Shown: piece after piece, positions 34,925 to 43,277 of the stretch
Position numbering within the stretch: position 1 is the stretch's first letter
How the letters are laid out: each line of letters starts with the position of its first letter
Assembly (NCBI GenBank): GCA_943908365.1
Contig: CALTTH010000003.1
Span: 35,104 to 99,103 of the forward strand
Direction: 5' to 3'
DNA length: 64,000 nt
Origin: an uncultured Hyphomicrobiales bacterium
GTDB taxonomy: Bacteria > Pseudomonadota > Alphaproteobacteria > Rhizobiales > Rhizobiaceae
Translations under genes and position numbers: made by a program
Notes under the pieces: model-generated
The model's database searches: none
Seen by the model: the letters and a program-made list of their open reading frames with translations, nothing else
Told to the model about the DNA's origin: nothing

Positions 34925-37000
34925 TTACGCGGCGCGCAGCAAGACCAGGCTTCGGGCTTCCATCGTATAGTTCTGCGCGTTGGCAATCTGGTTGCCAGTC
35001 ACGGTTGGGTCGGCTGTGGTCAGTTCCGTCATCCAGCCGTGCTCGACTTCAGGAAGCTTGAACTCGACATCGCCCTCATGCGGATTGAAGAGAATGAGGA
35101 CATCATTCCATTCGTCACCTTCCGGGCCGCCTTCTCGGGTCATGCGCAGGCCAAGCGATGTGCTTCCCGCGTCCGCCCAATGTTCCGGCGTCTGCTCTCC
35201 ACCGCCTGGGTTCAGCCAGGTTACATGCGTGCCGTCATGCCAGCTGTCGCGACGAAGCACGGAATGGGTCTGCCTCAGCTCGATCAGGCGGCGGGTGAAC
35301 TCGCGCAACGTCTCGGCACTTTCCGGCAGCCCTTCCCAGTGGACCCAGCTCAGATCGCTATCCTGGCAATAGCCGTTGTTGTTGCCCATCTGGCTGCGGC
35401 CGAACTCGTCGCCTGCAAGGATCATCGGCGTGCCATGAGAAAGCAGAAGGGTTGCGAGGAAATTGCGCTTCTGGCGATCACGAACGGCGTTGATGCCTTC
35501 GTCATCCGTCGGGCCTTCAACGCCGTAGTTGAAGCTTCGATTGTCGCTGTGACCGTCCTTGTTGTCTTCGCCGTTCGCCTCGTTGTGCTTCTCATTGTAG
35601 GACACGAGGTCGTTTAGGGTGAAGCCGTCATGCGCAGTGATGAAGTTCACACTTGCCCAGGTCTTGCGGCCGCGAAGATCGTAGACATCGCCGGAACCGA
35701 GAACGCGCGCAGCAAAGTCACCGGCCGTGCCATCCTCATCCTTCCAGTATTCGCGCACCGTGTCGCGATACTTGTCGTTCCACTCCGCCCAGCCGGGCGG
35801 GAAGCCGCCGGCCTGATAACCGCCAGGGCCGATATCCCAGGGCTCACCAACGAGCTTCAGGCGAGACAGCACTGGATCCTGGCCGACAGCATCAAAGAAA
35901 CCGCTGCGCTGGTCGAACCCTTCCGGCTCGCGACCCAGAATGGTGCCGAGGTCGAAGCGGAAGCCGTCAACATGCATATCTTCGGCCCAGTAGCGCAACG
36001 AGTCCGTCACCATCTGCAGCACGCGCGGGTGAGAGGTATTAACGGTGTTTCCCGTTCCCGTGTCGTTGATGTAATAGCGGGGCTGATCGGGCAGGGTGCG
36101 GTAATAGGAGAAGTTGTCGATTCCCTTGAAGGAGAGGGTCGGTCCGAGCTCATTGCCTTCTGCCGTGTGGTTATAGACCACGTCGAGAATGACTTCGATG
36201 CCGCCATCGTGGAAAGCCCGCACCATATCGCGGAAACCTGCCATGGCACGCGGGCCGTAGTAACGCGATGCCGGTGCAAAGAAGGCAAGAGAGTTATAGC
36301 CCCAGAAGTTCTTCAGCCCCTTGTCGAGTAGATGCGAATCGTCGGGGAAGTAGTGAATCGGAAGAAGCTCGATCGACGTGATGCCGAGGCTTTTGATGTA
36401 AGAAACGACATCCTTGTGGCCGAGCCCTTCGTAGGTACCCTTGAGCTCCTCGGGCAGGGCAGGGTGAAGCTTGGTAAAGCCCTTGACGTGCGTTTCGTAG
36501 AAGATGGTCTTCGACCACGGAATGTTCGGCCGCTTGTCGCCGCTCCAGTCGTAGTCTTTTGGATCGATCACGCGGCACTTGGGCATCTTGGAGGCGCTGT
36601 CGGCCTCGTTGAAGGACAGATCCTTCTCCTCGCTGTTCAGATCGTAGCCGAATTGCTCCTGGCCCCACTGGATGTCGCCCACCAGTTCGCGCGCGTAAGG
36701 GTCGACCAGCAGCTTGTTGGGGTTGAAGCGGTGGCCGTTCTCCGGATCATAGGGGCCGTGGACGCGATATCCATAAAGGGCACCGGGCTTCAGTCCCGGA
36801 ACATAGCCGTGCCAGATTTCGTTGGTGAACTCCGGCAGAGTGATGCGCTCGATTTCGGTGTTGCCCGTCTCATCGAAAAGACAAAGTTCGACCCGTTGTG
36901 CACATGCGCTGAAGATTGCAAAATTTACGCCGTCGCCATCGAAATTGGCGCCCAGACGTGTGAAATCGCCGGGCTGAATGCTAGAGCCGAACTTGGACAT
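34925..37000 (-). CDS. glgX: Glycogen debranching enzyme (isoamylase-type, GH13)
   Basis: The 691-aa protein has an N-terminal CBM48 domain (GVNFAIFSACAQRVELCLFD) and a GH13 barrel. Catalytic motifs are DVVYNHTAEGN, HVDGFRFDLG (nucleophile Asp), LVGEPWDIGPG (acid Glu) and NFITAHDGFTL (stabilising Asp). It cleaves alpha-1,6 branches of glycogen. ATG at 37000. No other glg gene is adjacent, so it is an orphan glgX locus. Confidence 0.95.
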   Translation of the reverse strand: MSKFGSSIQPGDFTRLGANFDGDGVNFAIFSACAQRVELCLFDETGNTEIERITLPEFTNEIWHGYVPGLKPGALYGYRVHGPYDPENGHRFNPNKLLVDPYARELVGDIQWGQEQFGYDLNSEEKDLSFNEADSASKMPKCRVIDPKDYDWSGDKRPNIPWSKTIFYETHVKGFTKLHPALPEELKGTYEGLGHKDVVSYIKSLGITSIELLPIHYFPDDSHLLDKGLKNFWGYNSLAFFAPASRYYGPRAMAGFRDMVRAFHDGGIEVILDVVYNHTAEGNELGPTLSFKGIDNFSYYRTLPDQPRYYINDTGTGNTVNTSHPRVLQMVTDSLRYWAEDMHVDGFRFDLGTILGREPEGFDQRSGFFDAVGQDPVLSRLKLVGEPWDIGPGGYQAGGFPPGWAEWNDKYRDTVREYWKDEDGTAGDFAARVLGSGDVYDLRGRKTWASVNFITAHDGFTLNDLVSYNEKHNEANGEDNKDGHSDNRSFNYGVEGPTDDEGINAVRDRQKRNFLATLLLSHGTPMILAGDEFGRSQMGNNNGYCQDSDLSWVHWEGLPESAETLREFTRRLIELRQTHSVLRRDSWHDGTHVTWLNPGGGEQTPEHWADAGSTSLGLRMTREGGPEGDEWNDVLILFNPHEGDVEFKLPEVEHGWMTELTTADPTVTGNQIANAQNYTMEARSLVLLRAA

Positions 37001-37136
37001 GGGTTTCCTCTTGATGAAGTGACCGAGTGAAACTGGCTTGTCTGTGGTTTGTTCCGCAGCGCAAAAAAATGGCCCGCCGGAATATCCTGGCGAGCCATTT
37101 ACTCATTTATCTCGACGCAGCGTCGACAGCATTTGT

Positions 37137-37337
37137 TCACTTGCGGATGGTGTCGTTGGCAGGCCATCCAATGTCCTTCAATGTGTCTGCGGGCAGGCTC
37201 TCGAGAATGCGCAGGTTTCGTCTGCGTTGCCAGGAAGCACAAAGCTCGAACCCAGCGGTGACCACGCTAGATATCCAGGATGGCGGGCGTAGCCGAAGCC
37301 AGCTACCGGTCTCCTCATGTGCGATTATCATAGTCAT
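37137..37337 (-). CDS. DUF1127 small protein
   Basis: The 66-aa protein ends in the DUF1127 signature: RRRNLRILESLPADTLKDIGWP. Such small basic proteins in rhizobia affect RNA turnover or phosphate and stress responses. The ATG is preceded by AGGAAGGAGC. It lies on the opposite strand upstream of a LysR gene and about 136 nt beyond the glgX start. Confidence 0.88.
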   Translation of the reverse strand: MTMIIAHEETGSWLRLRPPSWISSVVTAGFELCASWQRRRNLRILESLPADTLKDIGWPANDTIRK

Positions 37338-37575
37338 TTTTAACGCTCCTTCCTTTTTGTTTCAGCGCCTGTCGTCAATGCGACACGACACCTATGCGCT
37401 CGCCAAAATCATCAATCAATGGAATGGCAGTGATGGTATCCATGACATTTTGTGTTGCTTTCTCCTTATGGAAAATGTGATCGTTTCTGCATGTAAGGGA
37501 GCATGGACGTCGCTTGACATTCAATCAAACGAAATGATATCGATCTATCATTCAGAAAAATTGACGGACACGGTC

Positions 37576-38484
37576 ATGACTGTTTCATTTCGCCAGCCTC
37601 TTCCCTTGCTTGATAACGATATCCTCCGCACCTTCGTCGCAATCGCCGAGACGGGCAATTTTTCGACGGCTGCCGAGGCGGTTTTTCGAACGCCCTCCGC
37701 AGTGTCCATGCAGATCAAGAAACTCGAAGAGCAGTTGAAGACGACGCTGTTCCTGCGGGATGCACGTTCGGTGACGCTGACTGCGCATGGCGAGACCCTG
37801 CTGACCTATGCCAGACGAATGATCGCGCTGTCGAACGAGGCCGTGTCTCGCTTCGTCATGCCGGAACTGTCCGGCGTCGTGAAGCTGGGTGCGCCAGATG
37901 ATCTCGGTCAGCGCGGATTGCTACCCGGCATCCTCAAGCGCTTTGCGGAAGCTTTTCCCGCAATCATGGTGGACGTCACGATCGACTCCAGTTCGCAACT
38001 TTACAAGCGCATCGATGAGCAGCGGCTTGATCTGGCGCTGGTCAATTGCGCTTCCCATCCCTTGCGCGATACCGGCGAAGTCTTAATGCGGGAACGGCTG
38101 GTCTGGGCGGGTGCGAAATGCGGCACCGCGCATTTGCGCGATCCATTGCCGATCTCGATCTGGGAGGATGGCTGCATTTGGCGGTCAGAAGCGATCAACG
38201 CGCTGGATAAGCGCAATCGTCCGTATCGGGTTGCCTATCTCAGCGGTCACACGATGGCGCAAAGAGCGGCAATCGAAGCCGATCTGGCGATTGCGCCGCT
38301 TCCGCGCTCCTACGTCCATAACGACATGGTCATTCTTGGAGAAAAGGAGGGACTGCCGCCGCTTGGCAGTTTCGATATCCGCCTGATCATGAACGACAAA
38401 GTGTCCCGTCCGATCCAGGCCGTTGCAGACAGTATTCGGAATGCGTTTCGCGATGTCGCGCAGGTTGGCGCAGATCGTGGGTGA
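37576..38484 (+). CDS. LysR-family transcriptional regulator
   Basis: The 302-aa protein has an N-terminal HTH (LRTFVAIAETGNFSTAAEAVFRTPSAVSMQIKKLEEQL) and a periplasmic-binding-like effector domain from about residue 95. The open frame extends back to 37027, across the DUF1127 gene, but the N-terminal extension is not protein-like; the ATG at 37576 (MTVSFRQPLPLL) gives the standard length. A TTGACA lies at 37517. The divergent DUF1127 gene is the natural target. Its sequence is LrhA/HexA-like in general character. Confidence 0.9.
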   Translation: MTVSFRQPLPLLDNDILRTFVAIAETGNFSTAAEAVFRTPSAVSMQIKKLEEQLKTTLFLRDARSVTLTAHGETLLTYARRMIALSNEAVSRFVMPELSGVVKLGAPDDLGQRGLLPGILKRFAEAFPAIMVDVTIDSSSQLYKRIDEQRLDLALVNCASHPLRDTGEVLMRERLVWAGAKCGTAHLRDPLPISIWEDGCIWRSEAINALDKRNRPYRVAYLSGHTMAQRAAIEADLAIAPLPRSYVHNDMVILGEKEGLPPLGSFDIRLIMNDKVSRPIQAVADSIRNAFRDVAQVGADRG

Positions 38485-38520
38485 AATAGGTTGCGCCCTC
38501 ACGTTTTTTTGAAAACGCGT

Positions 38521-38545
38521 GGAACCTGAGCAAGTTTGCGGCGTT
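38521..38545 (+). promoter_or_regulatory. Candidate RpoE2/EcfG-type promoter of entericidin-like gene
   Basis: GGAAC (38521-38525), exactly 18 nt, then TTTTT (from 38544). This fits GGAAC-N18-TT and ends about 55 nt before the ATG. Confidence 0.55.
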
Positions 38546-38600
38546 TTTCGTGCGTCACGGATCACGCCTGCAGGTGCAGGCTCAAGGGGAGTTTTGAAAT

Positions 38601-38762
38601 ATGACGACACGTGCACTCGCAACCGTTGCTGCCATTCTCGTTACGGTCGCTAGCCTTAGCTCTTGCGGCAACACAATTCGCGGCGTCGGCCGTGACACAG
38701 CGAATGCCGTGGATGCAACGCAGGATGCAGGACGCAGCGTGGACCGCGCAGCGCGCCGTTGA
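38601..38762 (+). CDS. Entericidin A/B-like small lipoprotein
   Basis: The 53-aa protein has a signal peptide ending in the lipobox LSSC (Cys22), followed by the entericidin-like GNTIRGVGRDTANAVDATQDAG and a basic end. The mature part is about 32 residues anchored by lipid. Entericidin relatives respond to stationary phase and envelope stress. Start is ATG 38601 after AAGGGGAG. A candidate stress promoter precedes it and a terminator follows. Confidence 0.88.
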   Translation: MTTRALATVAAILVTVASLSSCGNTIRGVGRDTANAVDATQDAGRSVDRAARR

Positions 38763-38808
38763 CACGATCATGGCACCGCCGCGTGCCGTAGGTTGACGAA
38801 AATGATGA

Positions 38809-38836
38809 AGCCGACGAGCAATCGTCGGCTTTTCTG
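38809..38836 (+). terminator. Terminator of the entericidin-like gene
   Basis: AGCCGACGA and TCGTCGGCT form a perfect 9-bp stem with a GCAA tetraloop, then TTTCTGTTTT. Confidence 0.92.
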
Positions 38837-38864
38837 TTTTCAGCAAGTGCCAAGCTGGCTTTTC

Positions 38865-38965
38865 AAGCGTGTCGCGATCTTTCAGATTCGCTCCCCACGC
38901 TTTCGATCCCTGTATTGTCGCATGTCGTTACCGCAAGACCGTTTCGCACTTTTGCGCGACATGCT
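38865..38965 (+). repeat. Dispersed intergenic repeat type 1, copy A
   Basis: About 101 bp. The first 29 bases (from AAGCGTGTCGCGATCTTTCA) differ at one position from the copy at 56997-57100, the middle keeps ATCGCATGTTGTT-like and ATCGCAA-like blocks, and both end GACATGCT. Looks like a rhizobial intergenic mosaic element. Its end abuts the parA stop codon. Confidence 0.75.
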
Positions 38966-39703
38966 TCAGGCCGCTTTCTTAGCCGGCTTCGTAGCGACGG
39001 CCTTTGCACCCGCAGCCTTGGCGGATTTGGCCGCAGCGGTCTTTGCAGGAACGATGCTTAGGACGTCGAGGGCAAGCGCATGCGCATTCTCACACGCCTT
39101 GTCCAGGTTGCTGACGCGCTCGGGATCCATCATATGCGGGGCACCGCCAGTCACGAACATATCGCGATAGGCAGCGCGTTCTACCAAAGGCGTTCCCAGC
39201 ACGTGCACCATCTTCTCCGCCAGCAAAGACTTCACAGCCTGCATGGAGCGGGTAGTGATGATTGGGCTGATGCGCGTCAGAATGACCGAATGCGGAATAT
39301 GGATGTCACAACGCTCGGCAAGGTCCTTCAGAAGACCGAGAACTTCGGCGCCGCCCACAGCATCCATGGCGCAGCCTTGCACAGGAATAAGCACGTGATT
39401 GGCAAAGCCAATGGCCTTCGCCATGAGCGGTGACCGCCCACCGGGAAGATCGACGATAACATAACCGCCGCGCTTCTTGCTGCCCTTGATATGGCCTTCG
39501 ATGGTCTCATCGCTCACGTCCGAAATGACCGAAAGGTTTTTCTGGGCTTTCGTCAGCCCGTACCACCTGGACGTCCACTGTTGCGGATCCGCATCCAGCA
39601 ACGTGACGCGGTGTCCCAGTCGGGCAAGCTCGCTGGCAATGATGACGGCAGCCGTCGTTTTTCCCGCTCCGCCTTTGGTATTTGCAAATGTAATGACTGG
39701 CAC
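38966..39703 (-). CDS. Orphan ParA-family ATPase with basic Ala/Lys tail
   Basis: The 245-aa protein has the deviant Walker A KGGAGKTT (residues 10-17), DADPQQWTSRWYG (Walker A') and VIVDLPGG (Walker B). From about residue 215 the tail is AKTAAAKSAKAAGAKAVATK-like, a histone-H1-like DNA-binding extension. No parB or parS is adjacent. It resembles MinD/ParA-type positioning or VirC1-like ATPases. Start ATG at 39703. Confidence 0.9.
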   Translation of the reverse strand: MPVITFANTKGGAGKTTAAVIIASELARLGHRVTLLDADPQQWTSRWYGLTKAQKNLSVISDVSDETIEGHIKGSKKRGGYVIVDLPGGRSPLMAKAIGFANHVLIPVQGCAMDAVGGAEVLGLLKDLAERCDIHIPHSVILTRISPIITTRSMQAVKSLLAEKMVHVLGTPLVERAAYRDMFVTGGAPHMMDPERVSNLDKACENAHALALDVLSIVPAKTAAAKSAKAAGAKAVATKPAKKAA

Positions 39704-39816
39704 TGTCTGAACCCCTGATCTTGTGTTCGAGCCGTATCATCGCCCGCAATCGACAACCGCTTCATCATGAAACGGAACGTGTTTTCTTATTTGATTGTAG
39801 TGCTGCGGCCTCAATT

Positions 39817-39835
39817 CAGACGGAAAGTCCGTCTG
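39817..39835. repeat. Short hairpin upstream of the glycosidase-like gene
   Basis: CAGACGGA and TCCGTCTG form a perfect 8-bp stem with an AAG loop, about 100 nt ahead of the ATG at 39939. Could be an operator or leader hairpin; there is no T-run, so it is not an obvious terminator. Confidence 0.4.
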
Positions 39836-39938
39836 GAAAGAAGGTGGCCTCGTCTCAGATCTTTTGAATCTTGCTTATGCGGCGCACCGGCGCCCACCCA
39901 ATAGAAACGATGATTCTTTACTTCCGCCAAGGGGAAAT

Positions 39939-40694
39939 ATGCGCCGCTTTGTAATATATTTTTTGTCATTGCTTTTCGCAACACAAGTACGCGGTAGTGA
40001 ATTACCTTCCTACTGTCTCAGAATGGAACACGCCCGCGCGGCTTATACGGTTTGCAGCTTTGATCCAAGCAAAGTCGATATCCGGCTTTTTAGCCGTGAC
40101 GACGCCACGGGCGCCTCCTATGGCGGCTTTGCTGCATTGTCGTCGGCCCTGTGGCGGCAGCATCAGTTCATCGTCTTCGCCATGAATGGCGGCATGTACC
40201 ACCGCGATCTCTCTCCAGTCGGGCTCTACATAGACAACAAGATCGAGAAGACACCGATCAGCACTGCCGGAGGCTGGGGCAATTTCCACATGCAGCCGAA
40301 TGGCGTTTTCTTCATTGCCGAGGGGAAAGCGGGCGTGCGCGAAACCAGCGCTTACCTAAATGCCAATCTCAAACCCGATCTTGCCACGCAATCAGGGCCA
40401 ATGCTCGTCATCGATGGAAAACTCCATCCGCGCTTCCTTGCCGACAGCGACAGTTTCAAACGCCGAAACGGCGTCGGCGTCTCATCCGACGGCATCGTCC
40501 ATTTCGTCATCTCGGAAGACCCGGTGCGCTTCTATGATTTCGCCACGCTGTTCCGCGACAGGTTGAAGACCGACAACGCTCTTTATCTGGATGGCACGAT
40601 CTCGAGCGTCGACATTCCCGCGGCGGGCAGGCGCGATAGTCTTTTCCCTATGGGGCCAATCATCGCTGTCGTGGAACGGGTGCCGGACTTATAG
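39939..40694 (+). CDS. Phosphodiester glycosidase family (NAGPA/DUF2233) secreted protein
   Basis: The 251-aa protein has a short signal peptide (MRRFVIYFLSLLFATQVRG). The NAGPA-like pattern is present: FVIFAMNGGMYH-like start (FAMNGGMYHRDLSPVGLYIDN), LATQSGPMLVIDGKL, RRNGVGVSSDGIVHFVIS and a late LYLDGTISSVD. NAGPA-type enzymes cleave phosphodiester-linked sugars; the bacterial substrate is unknown, probably envelope polymers. A frame opens at 39864, but the ATG at 39939 follows AAGGGGAA. It overlaps the next, convergent gene by 6 nt. Confidence 0.88.
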   Translation: MRRFVIYFLSLLFATQVRGSELPSYCLRMEHARAAYTVCSFDPSKVDIRLFSRDDATGASYGGFAALSSALWRQHQFIVFAMNGGMYHRDLSPVGLYIDNKIEKTPISTAGGWGNFHMQPNGVFFIAEGKAGVRETSAYLNANLKPDLATQSGPMLVIDGKLHPRFLADSDSFKRRNGVGVSSDGIVHFVISEDPVRFYDFATLFRDRLKTDNALYLDGTISSVDIPAAGRRDSLFPMGPIIAVVERVPDL

Positions 40695-41042
40695 AGGTGA
40701 CTTGGGATAGGCTTTTTCAAGCCCGCCAGATTTGGCGAACCCGCTTTTAAACGCGTTATAGGCAGGGTGCTGGCTACTCTTGGCGACCTCGTGAAGGCGG
40801 ATCTGCAGGCGGGCAGGGGCATTGTCACCAAACCACCTACCGCACTTTTCCAGCTTCAGAGCATTCAGAAAGCGCGACTCAGATTCCCTGTCGAGAAAAA
40901 CGAGAAGGCCTTCCAGCAGCGCTTCGTCCTGTTGTGGATTTTCTAAGAGAAGTCTCAACCAGGCCTCGTCGTCTGCGCTGAGCGTCGAAATCTTCGAGGC
41001 CACGGTATCCCGGTCTGGAAAAGCTGATGAAGCGCTCTGCAT
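40689..41042 (-). CDS. Hypothetical 117-aa protein
   Basis: I do not recognise this family. The product is soluble, acidic in its first half (STLSADDEAWLRLLLENPQQDEALLEGLLVFLDRESESRFLNAL) and basic at the end. Start chosen at ATG 41042 (GGGGGA upstream); an open frame extends to 41165 without support. It overlaps the glycosidase-like gene end by 6 nt in convergent arrangement. Coding is likely from the helical composition but not certain. Confidence 0.6.
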   Translation of the reverse strand: MQSASSAFPDRDTVASKISTLSADDEAWLRLLLENPQQDEALLEGLLVFLDRESESRFLNALKLEKCGRWFGDNAPARLQIRLHEVAKSSQHPAYNAFKSGFAKSGGLEKAYPKSPL

Positions 41043-41415
41043 GATTCCCCCGCTCTGCTTGAGTGTCCTTCCGGTAGTGCAGTGATAGGTGCTTTTCAAG
41101 CAGTCTTTGCGAACTCGCGCAGTACGCCAAGTCGAGCGCCTCTTCAACGACAGAAAAGCTTCCAAGGTAGGCGTGTCTTGCAGTGTTTACACTCGTGTCC
41201 GAATTGAGGTCACAAAGCTGACAGCACCTCGCTGACCATCACCTGGTAAGCACTTGTTTTTTCATATACCTATGCGCTGGACGTATGGCAGGTCGCAGGA
41301 TTCGCCTTGGTTTAGCCTCTTTTTGCATTTGCGTTCGTCATATATTTTTAATAAATGGTTGCGCCACGGGACGCGCTGCAAGAGCCGCCCGAAGAGTGAA
41401 CACGCTGGAGTCATC
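41043..41415. other. Gene-free stretch
   Basis: No supported gene. It must hold the promoter of the minus-strand 117-aa gene and perhaps that of the 33-aa membrane frame. The region around 41330-41365 is AT-rich. Confidence 0.4.
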
Positions 41416-41517
41416 ATGGAAGAAACCGCTCAGAAATCCTGCTGGGGTGTTACGTTACGCGCACTTGCAGGCTTCGCTGCTTTTCTCGCATTGACCTATC
41501 TTTTTGGTACGCCGTAA
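41416..41517 (+). CDS. Putative 33-aa single-helix membrane protein
   Basis: The reading frame is MEETAQKSCWG followed by a hydrophobic helix (VTLRALAGFAAFLALTYLFG). GGAG lies 6 nt before the ATG and a terminator-like hairpin follows about 32 nt after the stop. These three features together support a real small protein, but there is no family recognition. Confidence 0.45.
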   Translation: MEETAQKSCWGVTLRALAGFAAFLALTYLFGTP

Positions 41518-41548
41518 GCATCTCACTTTTTAAAAATATTTTTTCGCA

Positions 41549-41585
41549 AAACAGCGCGGCCTCTCCCGAGAGCCGCGTTGTTTTT
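41549..41585 (+). terminator. Terminator after the 33-aa frame
   Basis: AACAGCGCGGC-CTCTC pairs imperfectly with GAGAGCCGCGTTGTT and is followed by a T-run. Confidence 0.7.
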
Positions 41586-41645
41586 GTCTGGCGATCCCCT
41601 CGAGCGCCGTGCGTCCCTTTGGAGGCACAGAGGACGCTCCATCGC

Positions 41646-41704
41646 TTTAAACTCCACGCATCGCGCTTTCCCGAAATTGGTCCCGATTTCGGGTCGATGC
41701 TGTC
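41646..41704 (+). repeat. Dispersed intergenic repeat type 2, copy 2
   Basis: A 59-bp relative of 21701-21760. Shared blocks are TTTAAA, ACGC-TCG-GCT, CCGAAA, TTTCGGG and ATGCTGTC, with the inner stem CCCGAAAT/ATTTCGGG kept by compensating changes. Confidence 0.65.
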
Positions 41705-41809
41705 ATTGCCACAGCGCTACCGACACAGTTTTGGCCGCTTTTTGATATGGTTCGCGCCGTGCGCTTCCGGTAGAGTCGCGCAATAGGTCTATACATAGGG
41801 CATCCCAGA

Positions 41810-43213
41810 ATGTTTCTTTCCGTCTTCGACGTGTTCAAAATCGGCATCGGACCTTCCAGCTCCCACACAATGGGACCCATGTCGGCTGCCAACCGCTTTC
41901 TTGAACTGATCCTGTCGGATGACTGGCCCCGGCCGTCAGGCGCCGCCGTATCTGCCATCAAGGTCAGCCTGCACGGCTCGCTTGCCTTTACAGGTATCGG
42001 GCATGGATCGGGTAAGGCTGTGGTTTTGGGGCTGACGGGCGAAAAACCCGACCAGGTCGATCCCGACGCGATGGACGGTATTATTGCTGAAGTGGAGCGC
42101 ACGGGCCGCGTGACACCGCCCGGTCATGCGTCCTATGCCTTTCGTCCAGACGAAGACCTCGTTTTCGACAAGAAGAACCCGCTTCCCGGTCACGCCAACG
42201 GCATGACCTTCTCCGCCTACGACAATCAGGGCAGGATGCTGTTGAAGCGCATCTATTACTCAGTGGGCGGCGGCTTCGTGGTCACAGACACCGAACTCGA
42301 CGCCATGCGCCAGCGCGGCAAGACCGTCGATAACGGCCCCAAGGTTCCTTATCCCTTTGCCACGGCAAAGGAGATGTTGGACATGGCAGCCCGCTCTGGC
42401 CGTACCATTGCCCAGATGAAGCGCGCCAACGAAGAGACGGTTATGAGCCGCGACGCGCTGAACAGTCGCCTTGACCAGATCTGGGAGGCTATGAACGGCT
42501 GTATCGAACGTGGTCTGAAGGGCGAGGGCATCATGCCGGGCGGTCTGAAGGTTCGCCGACGTGCGCGCTCAATCCACGATAAGCTCAACGCCGAATGGCG
42601 CAGCAATCGGCTGAACCCCGTTCTCGCCAATGACTGGCTGAGCGTTTACGCCATGGCGGTCAATGAAGAGAACGCAGTCGGCGGTCGTGTCGTGACCGCT
42701 CCGACCAATGGAGCGGCAGGCGTCGTGCCCGCCACCGTTCGCTACTTCCGCCACTTCCACGAGGATGCCTCGGTCGATGACGTTCGTGACTTCCTGCTGA
42801 CGGCGGCGGCGATCGGCGGGATCATCAAGCACAATGCGTCGATTTCCGGCGCCGAAGTGGGCTGTCAGGGTGAGGTTGGCTCCGCGGCGGCTATGGCGGC
42901 GGCGGGTCTTGCTGCGGTGATGGGCGGCTCGCCGGCGCAGGTGGAAAATGCTGCCGAAATCGCGCTCGAACACCATCTTGGCATGACATGCGATCCGGTT
43001 GCGGGTCTGGTGCAGGTGCCCTGTATCGAGCGCAACGCGCTTGGCGCAGTGAAAGCCGTGACGGCCGCCTCGCTCGCGTTGAAGGGGGATGGAGAACATT
43101 TCGTGCCGCTCGACGCCTGTATCGAAACCATGCGCCAGACCGGCAATGATATGAGCGAGAAATACAAGGAAACCTCCACCGGCGGCCTCGCCGTCAATGT
43201 CGTGGAATGTTGA
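41810..43213 (+). CDS. sdaA: L-serine ammonia-lyase (iron-sulfur type)
   Basis: The 467-aa single-chain enzyme has the N-terminal beta domain (FLSVFDVFKIGIGPSSSHTMGPM) and the alpha domain. Cluster-binding cysteine contexts GAEVGCQGEVGSAAAMAA and MTCDPVAGLVQVPCIERN are present, as is APTNGAAGVVPA. It deaminates L-serine to pyruvate and ammonia using a 4Fe-4S cluster. ATG at 41810. It is followed 64 nt later by a DUF1489 gene. Confidence 0.96.
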   Translation: MFLSVFDVFKIGIGPSSSHTMGPMSAANRFLELILSDDWPRPSGAAVSAIKVSLHGSLAFTGIGHGSGKAVVLGLTGEKPDQVDPDAMDGIIAEVERTGRVTPPGHASYAFRPDEDLVFDKKNPLPGHANGMTFSAYDNQGRMLLKRIYYSVGGGFVVTDTELDAMRQRGKTVDNGPKVPYPFATAKEMLDMAARSGRTIAQMKRANEETVMSRDALNSRLDQIWEAMNGCIERGLKGEGIMPGGLKVRRRARSIHDKLNAEWRSNRLNPVLANDWLSVYAMAVNEENAVGGRVVTAPTNGAAGVVPATVRYFRHFHEDASVDDVRDFLLTAAAIGGIIKHNASISGAEVGCQGEVGSAAAMAAAGLAAVMGGSPAQVENAAEIALEHHLGMTCDPVAGLVQVPCIERNALGAVKAVTAASLALKGDGEHFVPLDACIETMRQTGNDMSEKYKETSTGGLAVNVVEC

Positions 43214-43277
43214 TATTTGATGGCGCGATTGTTTGACGGGCGCTTGACGCGTCCGTCGAAACGGCATTGATAGCGGC

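Noticed and set aside
37027..37575. N-terminal extension of the LysR gene (frame open from 37027)
   Set aside because: Crosses the opposite DUF1127 gene and is not protein-like; the ATG at 37576 gives a standard LysR.
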